This document shows, piece after piece, positions 1 to 8,629 of a stretch of DNA of 26,940 nt (position 1 is the stretch's first letter; every line of letters starts with the position of its first letter). Both the position numbers and the translations under genes were made by a program. Origin of the DNA: JAHIVB01 sp964574705 (GTDB lineage Bacteria > Bacillota_I > Bacilli_A > Izemoplasmatales > Hujiaoplasmataceae); assembly GCA_964574705.1 (NCBI GenBank), contig CAZNOO010000023.1, forward strand, positions 1 to 26,940. The letters run 5' to 3'. The notes below the pieces were generated by a model, which did not search any database, had not been told where the DNA came from, and saw only the letters and a program-made list of their open reading frames with translations.

Positions 1-34
1 TATTGGTCTTCTTCCCAACCTTCACACAAACATC

Positions 35-63
35 AAAAAAGCACCTCCAATATTGGAAGTGCC
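35..63 (-). terminator. Intrinsic terminator after serS
   Basis: Read on the minus strand, the arms GCACTTCC and GGAGGTGC pair with one G-U pair around a short AT loop, and the hairpin is followed at once by six T. It starts a few bases after the serS stop codon and ends the yaaA-recF-gyrB-gyrA-serS operon. Bases 1-34 beyond it show nothing I can identify. Confidence 0.85.
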
Positions 64-69
64 ATTTCT

Positions 70-1344
70 TTATCTAATTTCAGTAACGCCCATGTATTTA
101 TGCAATATACTAGGGATTTTAATGGAACCGTCAGCCTGTTGGTAATTTTCCATGATAGCTATCACGGTTCTACCGACTGCAAGTCCTGATCCATTTAATG
201 TATGAACAAATTCTAGTTTGGCATCGTTTGATCTTCTAAACTTGATGTTGGCCCTTCTAGCCTGATAATCTTCCGCATTTGAGATTGAACCGATTTCACG
301 GTATTTATTCTCTGAAGGTAGCCACACTTCGATATCAAACGTCTTTCTCATTGAAAACCCAAGATCTCCTGTGCATAATTCAACTACCCTGTAAGGAAGT
401 TCTAACAGCTGCAAAACCTTTTCGGAATTCGCAAGCATTTTGTCTAACTCTTCATAGGATTCTTCGGGTTTTGTGAATTTAATCAGTTCAACTTTGTTGA
501 ATTGATGTTGCCTCAAAATACCTCTAGTGTCTCTTCCGGCTGAACCGGCTTCCTGACGGAAGGCGGTTGTATACGAAACATATTTAATTGGCAATTTTTC
601 TACATCTAGCACTTCGTCTCGATGGAGATTGATGGTCGGAACTTCTGCTGTTGGATTCAAATATAAGTTTCTGTCATCATACAATTTGAAGGCTTCTTCT
701 TTGAATTTTGGAAATTGGCCTGAAGCATACATCGAAGCTTCATTAATGATATAAGGAGGAATAATTTCCACATATCCATGCTCATTGGAGTGCAAATCCA
801 TCATCCATTGAATCAGGGAACGCTCTAATCGAGCTCCTAATCCTTTATATACCACAAATCTGGATCCAGTAATTTTTCCAGCTCTGTTGAAATCTAAGAT
901 ATCGAGTGACTCTCCTAGTTCATAATGCCCTTTAATCGGAAAATCAAATTTCGTTGGCGTTGAATGCTTTTTAATTTCTTTGTTTTGAGTGTCGTCAATA
1001 CCAACAGAGATGAATTCATTTGGTAAATTTGGCGTATTTAAAAGAGCATCTTTGATTTCTTCGTCCGTTCTAGATACAAATTCATCTAGATTTTTGATTT
1101 CTTCAGAAAATGAATTCATGTCATTTAAAATTTGAGTGACATCTTTTCCATCTCTTTTAAATTGGCCAATCAATCTTGACACTTCATTCTTTTTAGCTTT
1201 TAACACTTCGACTTTTTGAATAGCGGCTCTTCTATCCTCATCCTTTGAGAGCACTTCTCTAAGGTAAGAGAAGTCTCCACCTCTTCTATTCAATAATTCA
1301 ATGACTTTATCGGTTTCTTCCCGAATTTGTTTTAAGTCGAGCAT
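70..1344 (-). CDS. serS: Seryl-tRNA synthetase
   Basis: Cytoplasmic class II aminoacyl-tRNA synthetase that charges tRNA-Ser with serine using ATP. The 424-residue length is normal. Residues about 25-105 are charged and form the antiparallel coiled-coil arm that grips the long variable arm of tRNA-Ser. The TAE serine-recognition motif is at 232-234. Motif 2 is at about 261-280 (FRQEAG, then RDTRG and RQHQF). Motif 3 is at about 382-400 (NGSGLAVGRT). The ATG has a GGAGG ribosome binding site 6 bases upstream, whose last base is the first base of the gyrA stop codon, so serS is last in the gyrase operon and probably translationally coupled. No T-box-like leader exists because there is no room before it. 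The identification is secure. Confidence 0.98.
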   Translation of the reverse strand: MLDLKQIREETDKVIELLNRRGGDFSYLREVLSKDEDRRAAIQKVEVLKAKKNEVSRLIGQFKRDGKDVTQILNDMNSFSEEIKNLDEFVSRTDEEIKDALLNTPNLPNEFISVGIDDTQNKEIKKHSTPTKFDFPIKGHYELGESLDILDFNRAGKITGSRFVVYKGLGARLERSLIQWMMDLHSNEHGYVEIIPPYIINEASMYASGQFPKFKEEAFKLYDDRNLYLNPTAEVPTINLHRDEVLDVEKLPIKYVSYTTAFRQEAGSAGRDTRGILRQHQFNKVELIKFTKPEESYEELDKMLANSEKVLQLLELPYRVVELCTGDLGFSMRKTFDIEVWLPSENKYREIGSISNAEDYQARRANIKFRRSNDAKLEFVHTLNGSGLAVGRTVIAIMENYQQADGSIKIPSILHKYMGVTEIR

Positions 1345-1354
1345 GGGATACCTC

Positions 1355-4000
1355 CTAATAACTGTCGCTTAGAATATCATCTATTGTATCATCATCTTCC
1401 TCGTCGGACAATTCGTCTTCTAAAGAAAGTTCTGAAAAATGTTTATATTCCTTTACAGATTCTTCCATTTGGGCTTCATTCAATGCTGTTACAGGCAAGG
1501 CTTCTATTGTTTCGGATCCTTCTGCAACGGTTTCGACGAATTCTTCGTCATCTTCTTTTGCGACAATCGCAATGGTTCCTACAGTATGGTCATCCATAAG
1601 GTTAATAATTCGAACCCCTTGTGTTGAACGTTTTGTTTGGGCAATTTGGTCGATGGGTACTCGAATGATGACGCCTTTGTCAGAAATGACAAGAAGGTCT
1701 TCGTCTCCAACAACTGAAATTAGTTTCTTCAAGTTTCCGTTTTTCTCGGTCACATTGATGGTCTTTACTCCCTTGCCTCCGCGGATTTGAAGTCTGTATT
1801 CATCCACGTCCGTTCTTTTTCCGTAACCAAATTCAGTAATCGCAAGAATCTCGTTTCGATCATCATCTACGGTGGTTACACCAATAACTTCTTCGGATTT
1901 GCTTAAACTGATGCCTCTAACTCCGGCGGCGTTTCGGCCCATGCAACGGACATCTTCTTCGTTGAATCTGATTGCTTTTCCGTTGGAAGCGCCAATAATG
2001 ATGTCTCTTTCTCCATCGGTCAATTTGACCGAATGCAAAGTATCATTTTCTCTTAAAGACAATGCGCGAATACCATTGACTCGAATGTTTTGGAAATCGG
2101 ACACTTTTGTTCTTTTGACAATACCCTGAGCTGTTGTGAAGAACAGATATCCTTCGTCAAAGTTGTTTATACTCATCAATGCAGCCAAAGTTTCGCCTTC
2201 TACTAAGTTTAATAGATTGACAATTGGTAGTCCTTTTGAGTTTCTACCGTAATTCGGTATTTTGTATCCTTTGATTTTATAAACTCTTCCCAGTGAAGTG
2301 AAGAATAAGAGATAGTCATGTGTAGAAGTTGAAATCAACGAGTCTATGACATCGTCTTCATTCATTTTCATTCCAGTTTTTCCTCTACCGCCACGATTTT
2401 GGGTTTTATACACATCAACATTCATGCGTTTGACATAACCTTTTGTCGTAACAGCAATAATCACATCTTCAATCGGAATCAAATCTTCATCTTCGATGTC
2501 AAAATCGCCAAATGGATCAATTTCGCTTCTTCTTGCATCTCCATATTTCTCTTTGATTTCTTTGGCATCTTCAATCAAGATTTCTTTTTGAAGGTCTTTG
2601 CTATCAAGGACTTGGTTATAATAAGCAATCGCTTTTTCGATTTCTCCGAGTTCTTGATGAATCTTATCGCGTTCCAAGCCTGATAGTCTTCTAAGTTGCA
2701 TAGCGAGGATAGCTTTCGCTTGTACATCAGATAAAGAGAAGGTCTCCATTAGACGTTGCTCTGTATCATCATATGAATCTCTGATGATGTGAATGACATC
2801 ATCGATATTGTCTAACGCTATGATGAATCCTTTGAGCATGTGCTCTCTTTGAACTGCTTTATTCAAATCAAATTTTGTTTTGCGAGTCAAAACATCAACC
2901 TGATGGTTGAAATAGTGGCGAATCATCTCTTTTAAAGGTAATGTTTCTGGTTTATCATTGACCAAAGCAAGCATATTGATGCCAAATGATACTTGTAGTT
3001 GTGAGTTTTTATAAAGATTGTTTAACAAAACTTCCGCATTGACATCTCTTCTAAGTTCCATGACAACGCGCATTCCATTACGATTTGATTCATCTCTTAA
3101 ATCGGTGATTCCATCAATCTTTTTATCTTTTGCAAGTTCAGCAATTCTTTCGAGCAATGTTGTTTTATTGACTTGGTATGGAATCTCTTTGATGATAATC
3201 TGTTTTTTCCCACTAGCAGTTTCAATGACTTGTGTTTTTGCTTTAACTCGAATGATTCCTCTTCCGGTTTCATAAGCTTGGCGAATGCCACCAAGACCTA
3301 AAATAACGCCACCCGTTGGAAAATCTGGACCTTTGATATATTCCATAAGTTCTTCGGTGGTAATGTCGGGATTATGGACGTAGGCAATATATCCATCAAT
3401 CACTTCATTTAAATTATGTGGAGGGATGTTGGTTGCCATACCTACTGCGATACCGGTCGACCCATTAATTAATAGATTTGGTATTCTTGACGGTAACACT
3501 TTTGGTTCTTGTTCGCTACCATCATAATTGTCGATAAAATCGACAGTGTCTTTCTTCAAATCTCTGAGAATTTCTGCGGTGATCTTTTCCATTTTTGCTT
3601 CAGTGTAACGCATTGCAGCTGCGCCGTCACCATCGATGGAACCAAAGTTTCCGTGACCATTGACCAAAGGATAACGATAACTAAAATCCTGAGCCATACG
3701 GACCATGGAATCATAAATAGCTGAGTCTCCGTGAGGATGGTATTTACCCATGACATCACCGACGATACGTGCTGATTTTTTAAATTGTTTATCCGGTGTT
3801 ACACCGAGTTCTTCCATTCCATATAGAATTCTTCTGTGAACCGGCTTCAATCCATCTCTGACATCCGGTAGAGCACGCTGAACGATAACGCTCATTGCAT
3901 AACTCAAAAAGGAACTCTTCATTTCATTAGAAATATTGATCTCGATGACCTTGTTGCTGATATTTTCGGGTAATATTGTCTTATTGTTATTCTCTTCCAT
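1355..4000 (-). CDS. gyrA: DNA gyrase subunit A
   Basis: Breakage-reunion subunit of gyrase (GyrA2GyrB2), which introduces negative supercoils. 881 residues. The catalytic tyrosine is Tyr132 in the AAMRYTE motif. The quinolone-resistance region reads HPHGDSAIYDS, with Ser93 and Asp97 equivalent to E. coli Ser83 and Asp87, so those positions are wild type. The C-terminal beta-pinwheel carries a GyrA box (QNRGGRG, about 534-540), which marks it as GyrA rather than ParC. The last 20 or so residues are strongly acidic, as in many GyrA tails. The gene lies 10 bases after gyrB, with an AAGGAG ribosome binding site running into the gyrB stop codon, which suggests coupled 1:1 synthesis. It stops with TAG. 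Confidence 0.98.
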   Translation of the reverse strand: MEENNNKTILPENISNKVIEINISNEMKSSFLSYAMSVIVQRALPDVRDGLKPVHRRILYGMEELGVTPDKQFKKSARIVGDVMGKYHPHGDSAIYDSMVRMAQDFSYRYPLVNGHGNFGSIDGDGAAAMRYTEAKMEKITAEILRDLKKDTVDFIDNYDGSEQEPKVLPSRIPNLLINGSTGIAVGMATNIPPHNLNEVIDGYIAYVHNPDITTEELMEYIKGPDFPTGGVILGLGGIRQAYETGRGIIRVKAKTQVIETASGKKQIIIKEIPYQVNKTTLLERIAELAKDKKIDGITDLRDESNRNGMRVVMELRRDVNAEVLLNNLYKNSQLQVSFGINMLALVNDKPETLPLKEMIRHYFNHQVDVLTRKTKFDLNKAVQREHMLKGFIIALDNIDDVIHIIRDSYDDTEQRLMETFSLSDVQAKAILAMQLRRLSGLERDKIHQELGEIEKAIAYYNQVLDSKDLQKEILIEDAKEIKEKYGDARRSEIDPFGDFDIEDEDLIPIEDVIIAVTTKGYVKRMNVDVYKTQNRGGRGKTGMKMNEDDVIDSLISTSTHDYLLFFTSLGRVYKIKGYKIPNYGRNSKGLPIVNLLNLVEGETLAALMSINNFDEGYLFFTTAQGIVKRTKVSDFQNIRVNGIRALSLRENDTLHSVKLTDGERDIIIGASNGKAIRFNEEDVRCMGRNAAGVRGISLSKSEEVIGVTTVDDDRNEILAITEFGYGKRTDVDEYRLQIRGGKGVKTINVTEKNGNLKKLISVVGDEDLLVISDKGVIIRVPIDQIAQTKRSTQGVRIINLMDDHTVGTIAIVAKEDDEEFVETVAEGSETIEALPVTALNEAQMEESVKEYKHFSELSLEDELSDEEDDDTIDDILSDSY

Positions 4001-4010
4001 GTTCTACTCC

Positions 4011-5918
4011 TTAAATATCCAAATTACGCACAAATTCTGCATTTTCTTGAATGAATTCTCTTCTGCTTGTGACGTCATCTCCCATTAACATGGAGAAGAT
4101 TCTATCCGCTTCTATTGCGTCTTCAAGCGATACCTGAAGAAGTGTTCTTGTTTCAGGATCCATTGTAGTTTCCCAAAGTTGTTCAGGATTCATTTCACCA
4201 AGACCTTTATATCTTTGTAAGGTTGGTTTTCCATTCATTTCAGAAAGAATTTTTTCCAAAGCTTTTTCTTCATATGCATATTGAACTGATTTACCAAGTT
4301 GCACCTTAAATAAAGGTGGTTGTGCGATGTATACATAGCCTTTCTCAATCAATTGTCTCATGTATCTAAAGAAGAATGTTAAAAGGAGCGTTCGAATGTG
4401 TGCACCGTCGACGTCAGCATCGGTCATGATGATAATCTTATGATATCTTGCAGTTGAGATTTGGAATTCATCTCCGATTCCGGTTCCAAAGGCTTGAATC
4501 ATAGAAACGATTTCTTTGTTTTGAAGCGCTTTATCTAGTCTCGCCTTCTCAACATTCAATACTTTTCCGCGCAACGGAAGAATTGCTTGATATTCTGAGT
4601 CTCTTCCCTGTTTTGCTGAACCGCCCGCAGAATCACCCTCTACGATGTAAATTTCTGATTTTGTTGCATCTTTTGTACGGCAATCAGCTAACTTTGATGC
4701 AAATCCAAGGGAATCCAAAGGAGATTTCCTTCTAGTGGCTTCTCTTGCCTTTTTAGCGGCGAGTCTTGCTCTTTGAGCCATCATTGCTTTTTCTACGATT
4801 ATTTTAGCGGCAGAAGGATTTTCAAGCAAAAAGCGATCGAGTCCTTCTGACATCACAGCAATTACAGCTCTTCTTGCGTCTGTAGAACCTAATTTAGATT
4901 TTGTTTGCCCTTCAAACTGTGGATCAGGATGTTTAATTGAAACGATAGCTACCAATCCTTCTCTAGCGTCTTCACCTTGAAGAGATTCATCTTTTTTGAA
5001 GATGTTGGCACTTTTACCATAGTTATTCAGAATGCGAGTCAGAGTCATTTTAAACCCTTCCTCATGTGTTCCGCCTTCTGCATTATTGATATTATTTGTA
5101 AATGGATAGATGTTTTCAGCATATCCATCATTATATTGCATAGCGATTTCAACTAGAATATTGTCTTGTTCACCTTCGAAATATGCGACGGTTGGATGAA
5201 TTTTGTCTTTTCCAATATTTAAAAACTCTACGTATTCCCTTACGCCACCCTCGTACTTGTATTCTTTGTTGATGACGTTGTTTGGATTTCTTGAGTCAGA
5301 AATTGTGAATTGAATTCCCTTATTTAAAAACGCCAATTGCTGAATTCTGTTTCTCAAAATTTCAAATTCATATTCTTGGCATTCAGAAAACACTTCTGGG
5401 TCTGCTAAAAATGTGACGATTGTTCCGGTTTTATCCGTCTCGCCAACTTCTGTCAACTCTTTTTTGACAAAGCCATGATCAAATCCAATTTCATATTTCT
5501 TTCCATTCATTGAAATTTCAACATTCATATACTGGCTTAATGCATTTACGACGGACGCACCAACTCCGTGGAGGCCTCCCGCAACCTTATATGCGTTGTG
5601 ATCAAATTTACCTCCGGCATGTAAAACGGTAAAAACCGTTTCTACTGTCGGTTTTTTTGATTTTGGATGAATATCCACTGGAATCCCTCGACCGTTGTCT
5701 GTAACTCGAATGACATTCCCTGGAAGAATTTCGACATTGACCATGTTTGCATAGCCAGCTAGAGCCTCATCGACTCCATTGTCAACAATTTCCCAAACCA
5801 AATGATGAAGCCCTCTCGGTCCGGTTGAACCAATGTACATTCCCGGTCTTTTCTTGACGGCTTCCAATCCTTCTAGAATTTGTATATTACTTGAATCATA
5901 TTTCCCTTGCTCTGCCAT
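4011..5918 (-). CDS. gyrB: DNA gyrase subunit B
   Basis: ATPase subunit of gyrase. 635 residues from the chosen start. N-terminal GHKL ATPase: EIVDNGVDEA with Glu43 and Asn47, then DNGRGIP and the GGLHGVG lid loop. The Toprim domain has EGDSAGG at about 427-433 and DADVDGAHI further on, which bind the catalytic Mg2+. The C-terminal PLQRYKGLGEMNPEQLW-type block is present. The frame is open 17 codons further upstream, but the ATG at 5918 is preferred because GGAGGAG lies 7 bases before it and homologous proteins start near here. This ATG lies one base after the recF stop, so the two are translationally coupled. Confidence 0.98.
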   Translation of the reverse strand: MAEQGKYDSSNIQILEGLEAVKKRPGMYIGSTGPRGLHHLVWEIVDNGVDEALAGYANMVNVEILPGNVIRVTDNGRGIPVDIHPKSKKPTVETVFTVLHAGGKFDHNAYKVAGGLHGVGASVVNALSQYMNVEISMNGKKYEIGFDHGFVKKELTEVGETDKTGTIVTFLADPEVFSECQEYEFEILRNRIQQLAFLNKGIQFTISDSRNPNNVINKEYKYEGGVREYVEFLNIGKDKIHPTVAYFEGEQDNILVEIAMQYNDGYAENIYPFTNNINNAEGGTHEEGFKMTLTRILNNYGKSANIFKKDESLQGEDAREGLVAIVSIKHPDPQFEGQTKSKLGSTDARRAVIAVMSEGLDRFLLENPSAAKIIVEKAMMAQRARLAAKKAREATRRKSPLDSLGFASKLADCRTKDATKSEIYIVEGDSAGGSAKQGRDSEYQAILPLRGKVLNVEKARLDKALQNKEIVSMIQAFGTGIGDEFQISTARYHKIIIMTDADVDGAHIRTLLLTFFFRYMRQLIEKGYVYIAQPPLFKVQLGKSVQYAYEEKALEKILSEMNGKPTLQRYKGLGEMNPEQLWETTMDPETRTLLQVSLEDAIEADRIFSMLMGDDVTSRREFIQENAEFVRNLDI

Positions 5919-5919
5919 G

Positions 5920-7005
5920 TTATTTCTCCTCCTGGATGTGACCCTTTGTAACGTGAAATACTTGTACATCTTTTAGTGCGTCTTGATTCAATTCATGTAG
6001 TGATGTTGTAGTAATTATTGCTTGAGCTTTCATTTTCAACAAATATTGAATCAATTTGTTTTGCTTTTCATAGTCCAATTCAGAAAACACATCGTCAAGC
6101 AAGATGACTGGATATTCTCTGTTGCGATCTTTCATCATTTCTGCAAGAGCCATATCCAAAGTCAAAATCAGTGTTCTTTGTTCCCCTCCGGATGCATAAT
6201 CTTTCGCAATAACGTCATTCAGATAGAAATCATAGTCATCTCGATGGGGCCCAAAATTGGTAGTATTCGTCATTTTGTCTGTTTTATACTTGCTTTTAAA
6301 TACTTTTTCTATATTTTCCTCTACTGAGGGTAAATACTGTATTCTATAGTTTTCGTTTTTGCTTGAAAAGAGATGATATTGTTTTGCAAGAAACGCGTTG
6401 ATCTCTTCAACAAATCTTTTTCTGTGTTCAATCACCGGTTTTGCCGCATCTACAAGTTGATCGGTAATAACATCAAGCAATAACTCATCTTCTTTATTGT
6501 ATTGATCCATTTTCTTAAGCAATTCGTTTCTTTGTTTTAAAACATACTTATAAATGCCTAAATCGTTGATGTAATTTTTATCCATTTGTCCCATGTAAAC
6601 ATCAAAAAAATATCTTCTTTCGCGGGGAGACCCTTTGATGATGTTCATGTCTTCCGGCAAAAAGGAGACGATTTGCAAATTGCCGATGTAATCACTGAGT
6701 TTTTTTTGGGCAGTTTTGTTGATGTATGCGTTTTTTCCACCCGTAGAGATAATCATTGATAAATCAAACAATCTTGAATGAGCTAGAACTGATGCTTCAA
6801 CTTTCGCAAACTCTTCCTGATGTCGAATCAATACTTGATCACTTGTTTTATACGATTTAGCAAGAGCGAGAACATATATTGATTCCAAAAAGTTAGTTTT
6901 TCCAACGCCATTTGGTCCGATAATAAAATGAATACCCTGACCAAGTTCTAATGATTCTTTCTCATAATTTCGAAAATTGGTTAGGGTGATTTTTTTAAGG
7001 TTCAT
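5920..7005 (-). CDS. recF: DNA replication and repair protein RecF
   Basis: SMC-like ABC ATPase that helps load RecA at single-strand gaps (RecFOR pathway). 361 residues, the usual size. Walker A GPNGVGKTN is at 30-38 (Lys36). The ABC signature SGGEQRT and Walker B VILLDDVFSELD are in the C-terminal third. Its start overlaps the end of yaaA by 11 bases. No good ribosome binding site precedes the ATG, so translation probably depends on ribosomes finishing yaaA. The yaaA-recF-gyrB order is the classic Firmicutes one, but here the block is detached from dnaN. Confidence 0.97.
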   Translation of the reverse strand: MNLKKITLTNFRNYEKESLELGQGIHFIIGPNGVGKTNFLESIYVLALAKSYKTSDQVLIRHQEEFAKVEASVLAHSRLFDLSMIISTGGKNAYINKTAQKKLSDYIGNLQIVSFLPEDMNIIKGSPRERRYFFDVYMGQMDKNYINDLGIYKYVLKQRNELLKKMDQYNKEDELLLDVITDQLVDAAKPVIEHRKRFVEEINAFLAKQYHLFSSKNENYRIQYLPSVEENIEKVFKSKYKTDKMTNTTNFGPHRDDYDFYLNDVIAKDYASGGEQRTLILTLDMALAEMMKDRNREYPVILLDDVFSELDYEKQNKLIQYLLKMKAQAIITTTSLHELNQDALKDVQVFHVTKGHIQEEK

Positions 7006-7219
7006 AATGTTTCGCTATCTGGAGTTTTATGGTCTTATTGATTATAATGATATCTCCTGGATAACATTTTTTGCCTCGACGATTATCTTGAACTCCGTTA
7101 ACTGTAATGATGTTTTCCGCCAAAAAGAACTTTGTTTCCCCGCCACTTTGAATTACATTTGCAAATTTTAATAGTTGTCCAAGAGTGATATATGGACTTG
7201 TAATTTCGATTGTTTTCAT
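6995..7219 (-). CDS. yaaA: YaaA/RlbA-type S4-domain RNA-binding protein
   Basis: Small protein, 74 residues, consisting almost entirely of one S4 RNA-binding fold (ITLGQLLKFANVIQSGG, then the KFFLAE, VNG and RRGKK-GD elements). In Bacillus the homologue lies between dnaN and recF and has been linked to 50S ribosome assembly. The start at 7219 is chosen over an upstream in-frame codon because AGAGGT lies just before it and the S4 homology begins here. It heads the operon and its 3' end overlaps recF by 11 bases. The family is clear from sequence and synteny; the cellular role comes from homologues only. Confidence 0.92.
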   Translation of the reverse strand: MKTIEITSPYITLGQLLKFANVIQSGGETKFFLAENIITVNGVQDNRRGKKCYPGDIIIINKTIKLQIAKHYEP

Positions 7220-7272
7220 TGGGGACCTCTCGTGAGAATTCAAGTTCATTTTGATCGTTCTTTATATATAAT

Positions 7273-7301
7273 ATTATATAATATTATTATATAAATTTCA
7301 A
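7273..7301 (-). promoter_or_regulatory. Promoter of the yaaA-recF-gyrB-gyrA-serS operon
   Basis: On the minus strand there is TTGAAA (7296-7301), a 17-base spacer, and a perfect TATAAT (7273-7278). This gives a transcript start near 7265 and a leader of about 45 bases before yaaA. The spacer and its surroundings are almost pure A/T. No other promoter is apparent within the operon, whose internal gaps are at most 10 bases. Confidence 0.8.
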
Positions 7302-7345
7302 TGTATATTTTAGTTTTAAGCGCATTTTATGCGGGAGGGGAGCAA

Positions 7346-7408
7346 ATGATACCTTTAAATGTTTTCAATCGCTCAGAACGCAAATTAGAAATGCTAGAAA
7401 TCATGTGA
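7346..7408 (+). CDS. Possible 20-residue leader peptide upstream of alr
   Basis: An ATG with an unusually strong Shine-Dalgarno run (GGGAGGGGAG, 7333-7342) opens a 20-codon frame, begins MIPLNVFNRSERK, and ends at TGA. A small CGCAT-TTT-ATGCG hairpin sits just before the Shine-Dalgarno run. The frame lies about 100 bases upstream of alr and is transcribed in the same direction. It would be the only gene here ending in TGA. I do not recognise the peptide. It could be a regulatory leader, the remnant of a decayed gene, or chance. The evidence is only the ribosome binding site and position. Confidence 0.25.
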   Translation: MIPLNVFNRSERKLEMLEIM

Positions 7409-7450
7409 GGAAAACTATTGGAATCCATGAGAATATGATTTTACAGAATC

Positions 7451-7479
7451 TTTCTTTAAAAATAGAATCATGCTATAAT
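7451..7479 (+). promoter_or_regulatory. Promoter of alr (extended -10)
   Basis: TGC-TATAAT forms an extended -10 element (TATAAT 7474-7479). The -35 at the 17-base distance is weak (TTTCTT, 7451-7456). Transcription would start near 7486 and leave a leader of about 25 bases, so this promoter lies downstream of the small upstream ORF. Confidence 0.65.
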
Positions 7480-7510
7480 ATCTAGAGAATACCGAATTGG
7501 AGGTATAACG

Positions 7511-8614
7511 ATGGAACGGTGTGCTGCAAATATTGATTTAGATCGTTTGACGAATAATTATAGTATATTGGGATCTATAGGAAGTCATTCATATAAAGTT
7601 ATGGCTGTTGTAAAAGCTAACGCCTATGGACACGGTTCTATTCATGTATCTAAACACCTCGAATCATTTGGGTGCCAACAATTTGGAGTTGCCTCTCTCG
7701 AAGAAGCTATTGAATTGAGAGAAAATAAAATTCATTCGATGATTCTGATTTTCGGAAGAACGAATCCATCAGAAGCCAAGAAATTATCTATTAATCAGAT
7801 TACACAAACTGTTGATTCATTGGAGTACGCAAAGGAATTATCTGCTTTAAACTATCCATTAGAGGTTCACATAAATATAGATACCGGCATGTCAAGGTTT
7901 GGAATTTATTGCCACAGAGAAGAAAACATTCCAATCGTAGCAGAACAAATAAAAGAAATAGTATCCATGCCTAACTTAAAAATTACTGGCATTTATACGC
8001 ACTTTGAAGGTGCAGAAAACGAAGATAGGAATCATACAGAAAAGCAATTCAATGTGTTCACTAAATTGCTATCTGAACTGGAAAAAAGAAAAATCAAGGT
8101 TGGAGTAAAACACGCTTGCAACTCATCAGCGACAATCAATTTTCCAGAAATGCATCTCGATATGGTAAGATGCGGAATTGCACTTTATGGATATCCTCCC
8201 GTGAAAACAAGACTCAAATTCCAACCGGTAATGGAGGTTGTTTCAAAAGTTGTGGCCATTCATGATTTAACTCCAGGAGACACTGTAAGCTATGGGGCAA
8301 AGTTCACCGCAACAAAAAACACAAGGGTAGCAACGGTTGCAATCGGGTATGCAGATGGTTATCCAAGGGCGATGACAAATAACGATTATGTTCTTTTCAA
8401 AGACATAAAATTACCGGTAATTGGATCGGTATGTATGGACGCAATCATGGTAGATATTTCAAATGTTGAGATTGAAATTGGTGAAGAAGTCATAATCTTT
8501 GGAAGAGAAAAAACAGTCGAGATAATTGCTCAAAAACTTGGAACAATATCATATGAAATCTTGTGCAATGTCGGAAAAAGAGTAGATAGAATTTATATAA
8601 AAATGCCACTTTAA
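7511..8614 (+). CDS. alr: Alanine racemase
   Basis: PLP-dependent interconversion of L- and D-alanine, supplying D-Ala for peptidoglycan. 367 residues. The PLP lysine is Lys35 in VVKANAYGHG. The second catalytic base is Tyr261 in VSYGAKF. IDTGMSRFG and the SVCMDAIMVD block are present. The ATG has GGAGGT 6 bases upstream. It is a single-gene unit with its own promoter and terminator. It is the only gene in the window pointing toward the origin. Because many wall-less Mollicutes lack peptidoglycan synthesis, its presence hints at a cell wall or at another use of D-alanine; that is an inference. Confidence 0.97.
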   Translation: MERCAANIDLDRLTNNYSILGSIGSHSYKVMAVVKANAYGHGSIHVSKHLESFGCQQFGVASLEEAIELRENKIHSMILIFGRTNPSEAKKLSINQITQTVDSLEYAKELSALNYPLEVHINIDTGMSRFGIYCHREENIPIVAEQIKEIVSMPNLKITGIYTHFEGAENEDRNHTEKQFNVFTKLLSELEKRKIKVGVKHACNSSATINFPEMHLDMVRCGIALYGYPPVKTRLKFQPVMEVVSKVVAIHDLTPGDTVSYGAKFTATKNTRVATVAIGYADGYPRAMTNNDYVLFKDIKLPVIGSVCMDAIMVDISNVEIEIGEEVIIFGREKTVEIIAQKLGTISYEILCNVGKRVDRIYIKMPL

Positions 8615-8629
8615 AAGTGACATTTTTTT
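8604..8629 (+). terminator. Intrinsic terminator overlapping the end of alr
   Basis: TGCCACTT pairs with AAGTGACA (one C-A mismatch) around a tiny loop, followed by seven T. The alr stop codon lies inside the hairpin, so termination is immediate. Confidence 0.75.

Noticed and set aside
1384..3759. Several open frames opposite or shifted within gyrA
   Set aside because: They are antisense or out-of-frame shadows of a fully conserved gyrA, without start signals or recognisable proteins.
5919..5969. 17-codon N-terminal extension of gyrB
   Set aside because: The extension lies inside the recF 3' end, and the internal ATG has the ribosome binding site and matches the usual GyrB start.
7346..7456. 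A read-through protein of about 37 residues if TGA means tryptophan
   Set aside because: All recognised genes encode Trp with TGG and need no TGA sense codon, so a mycoplasma-type code is not supported.
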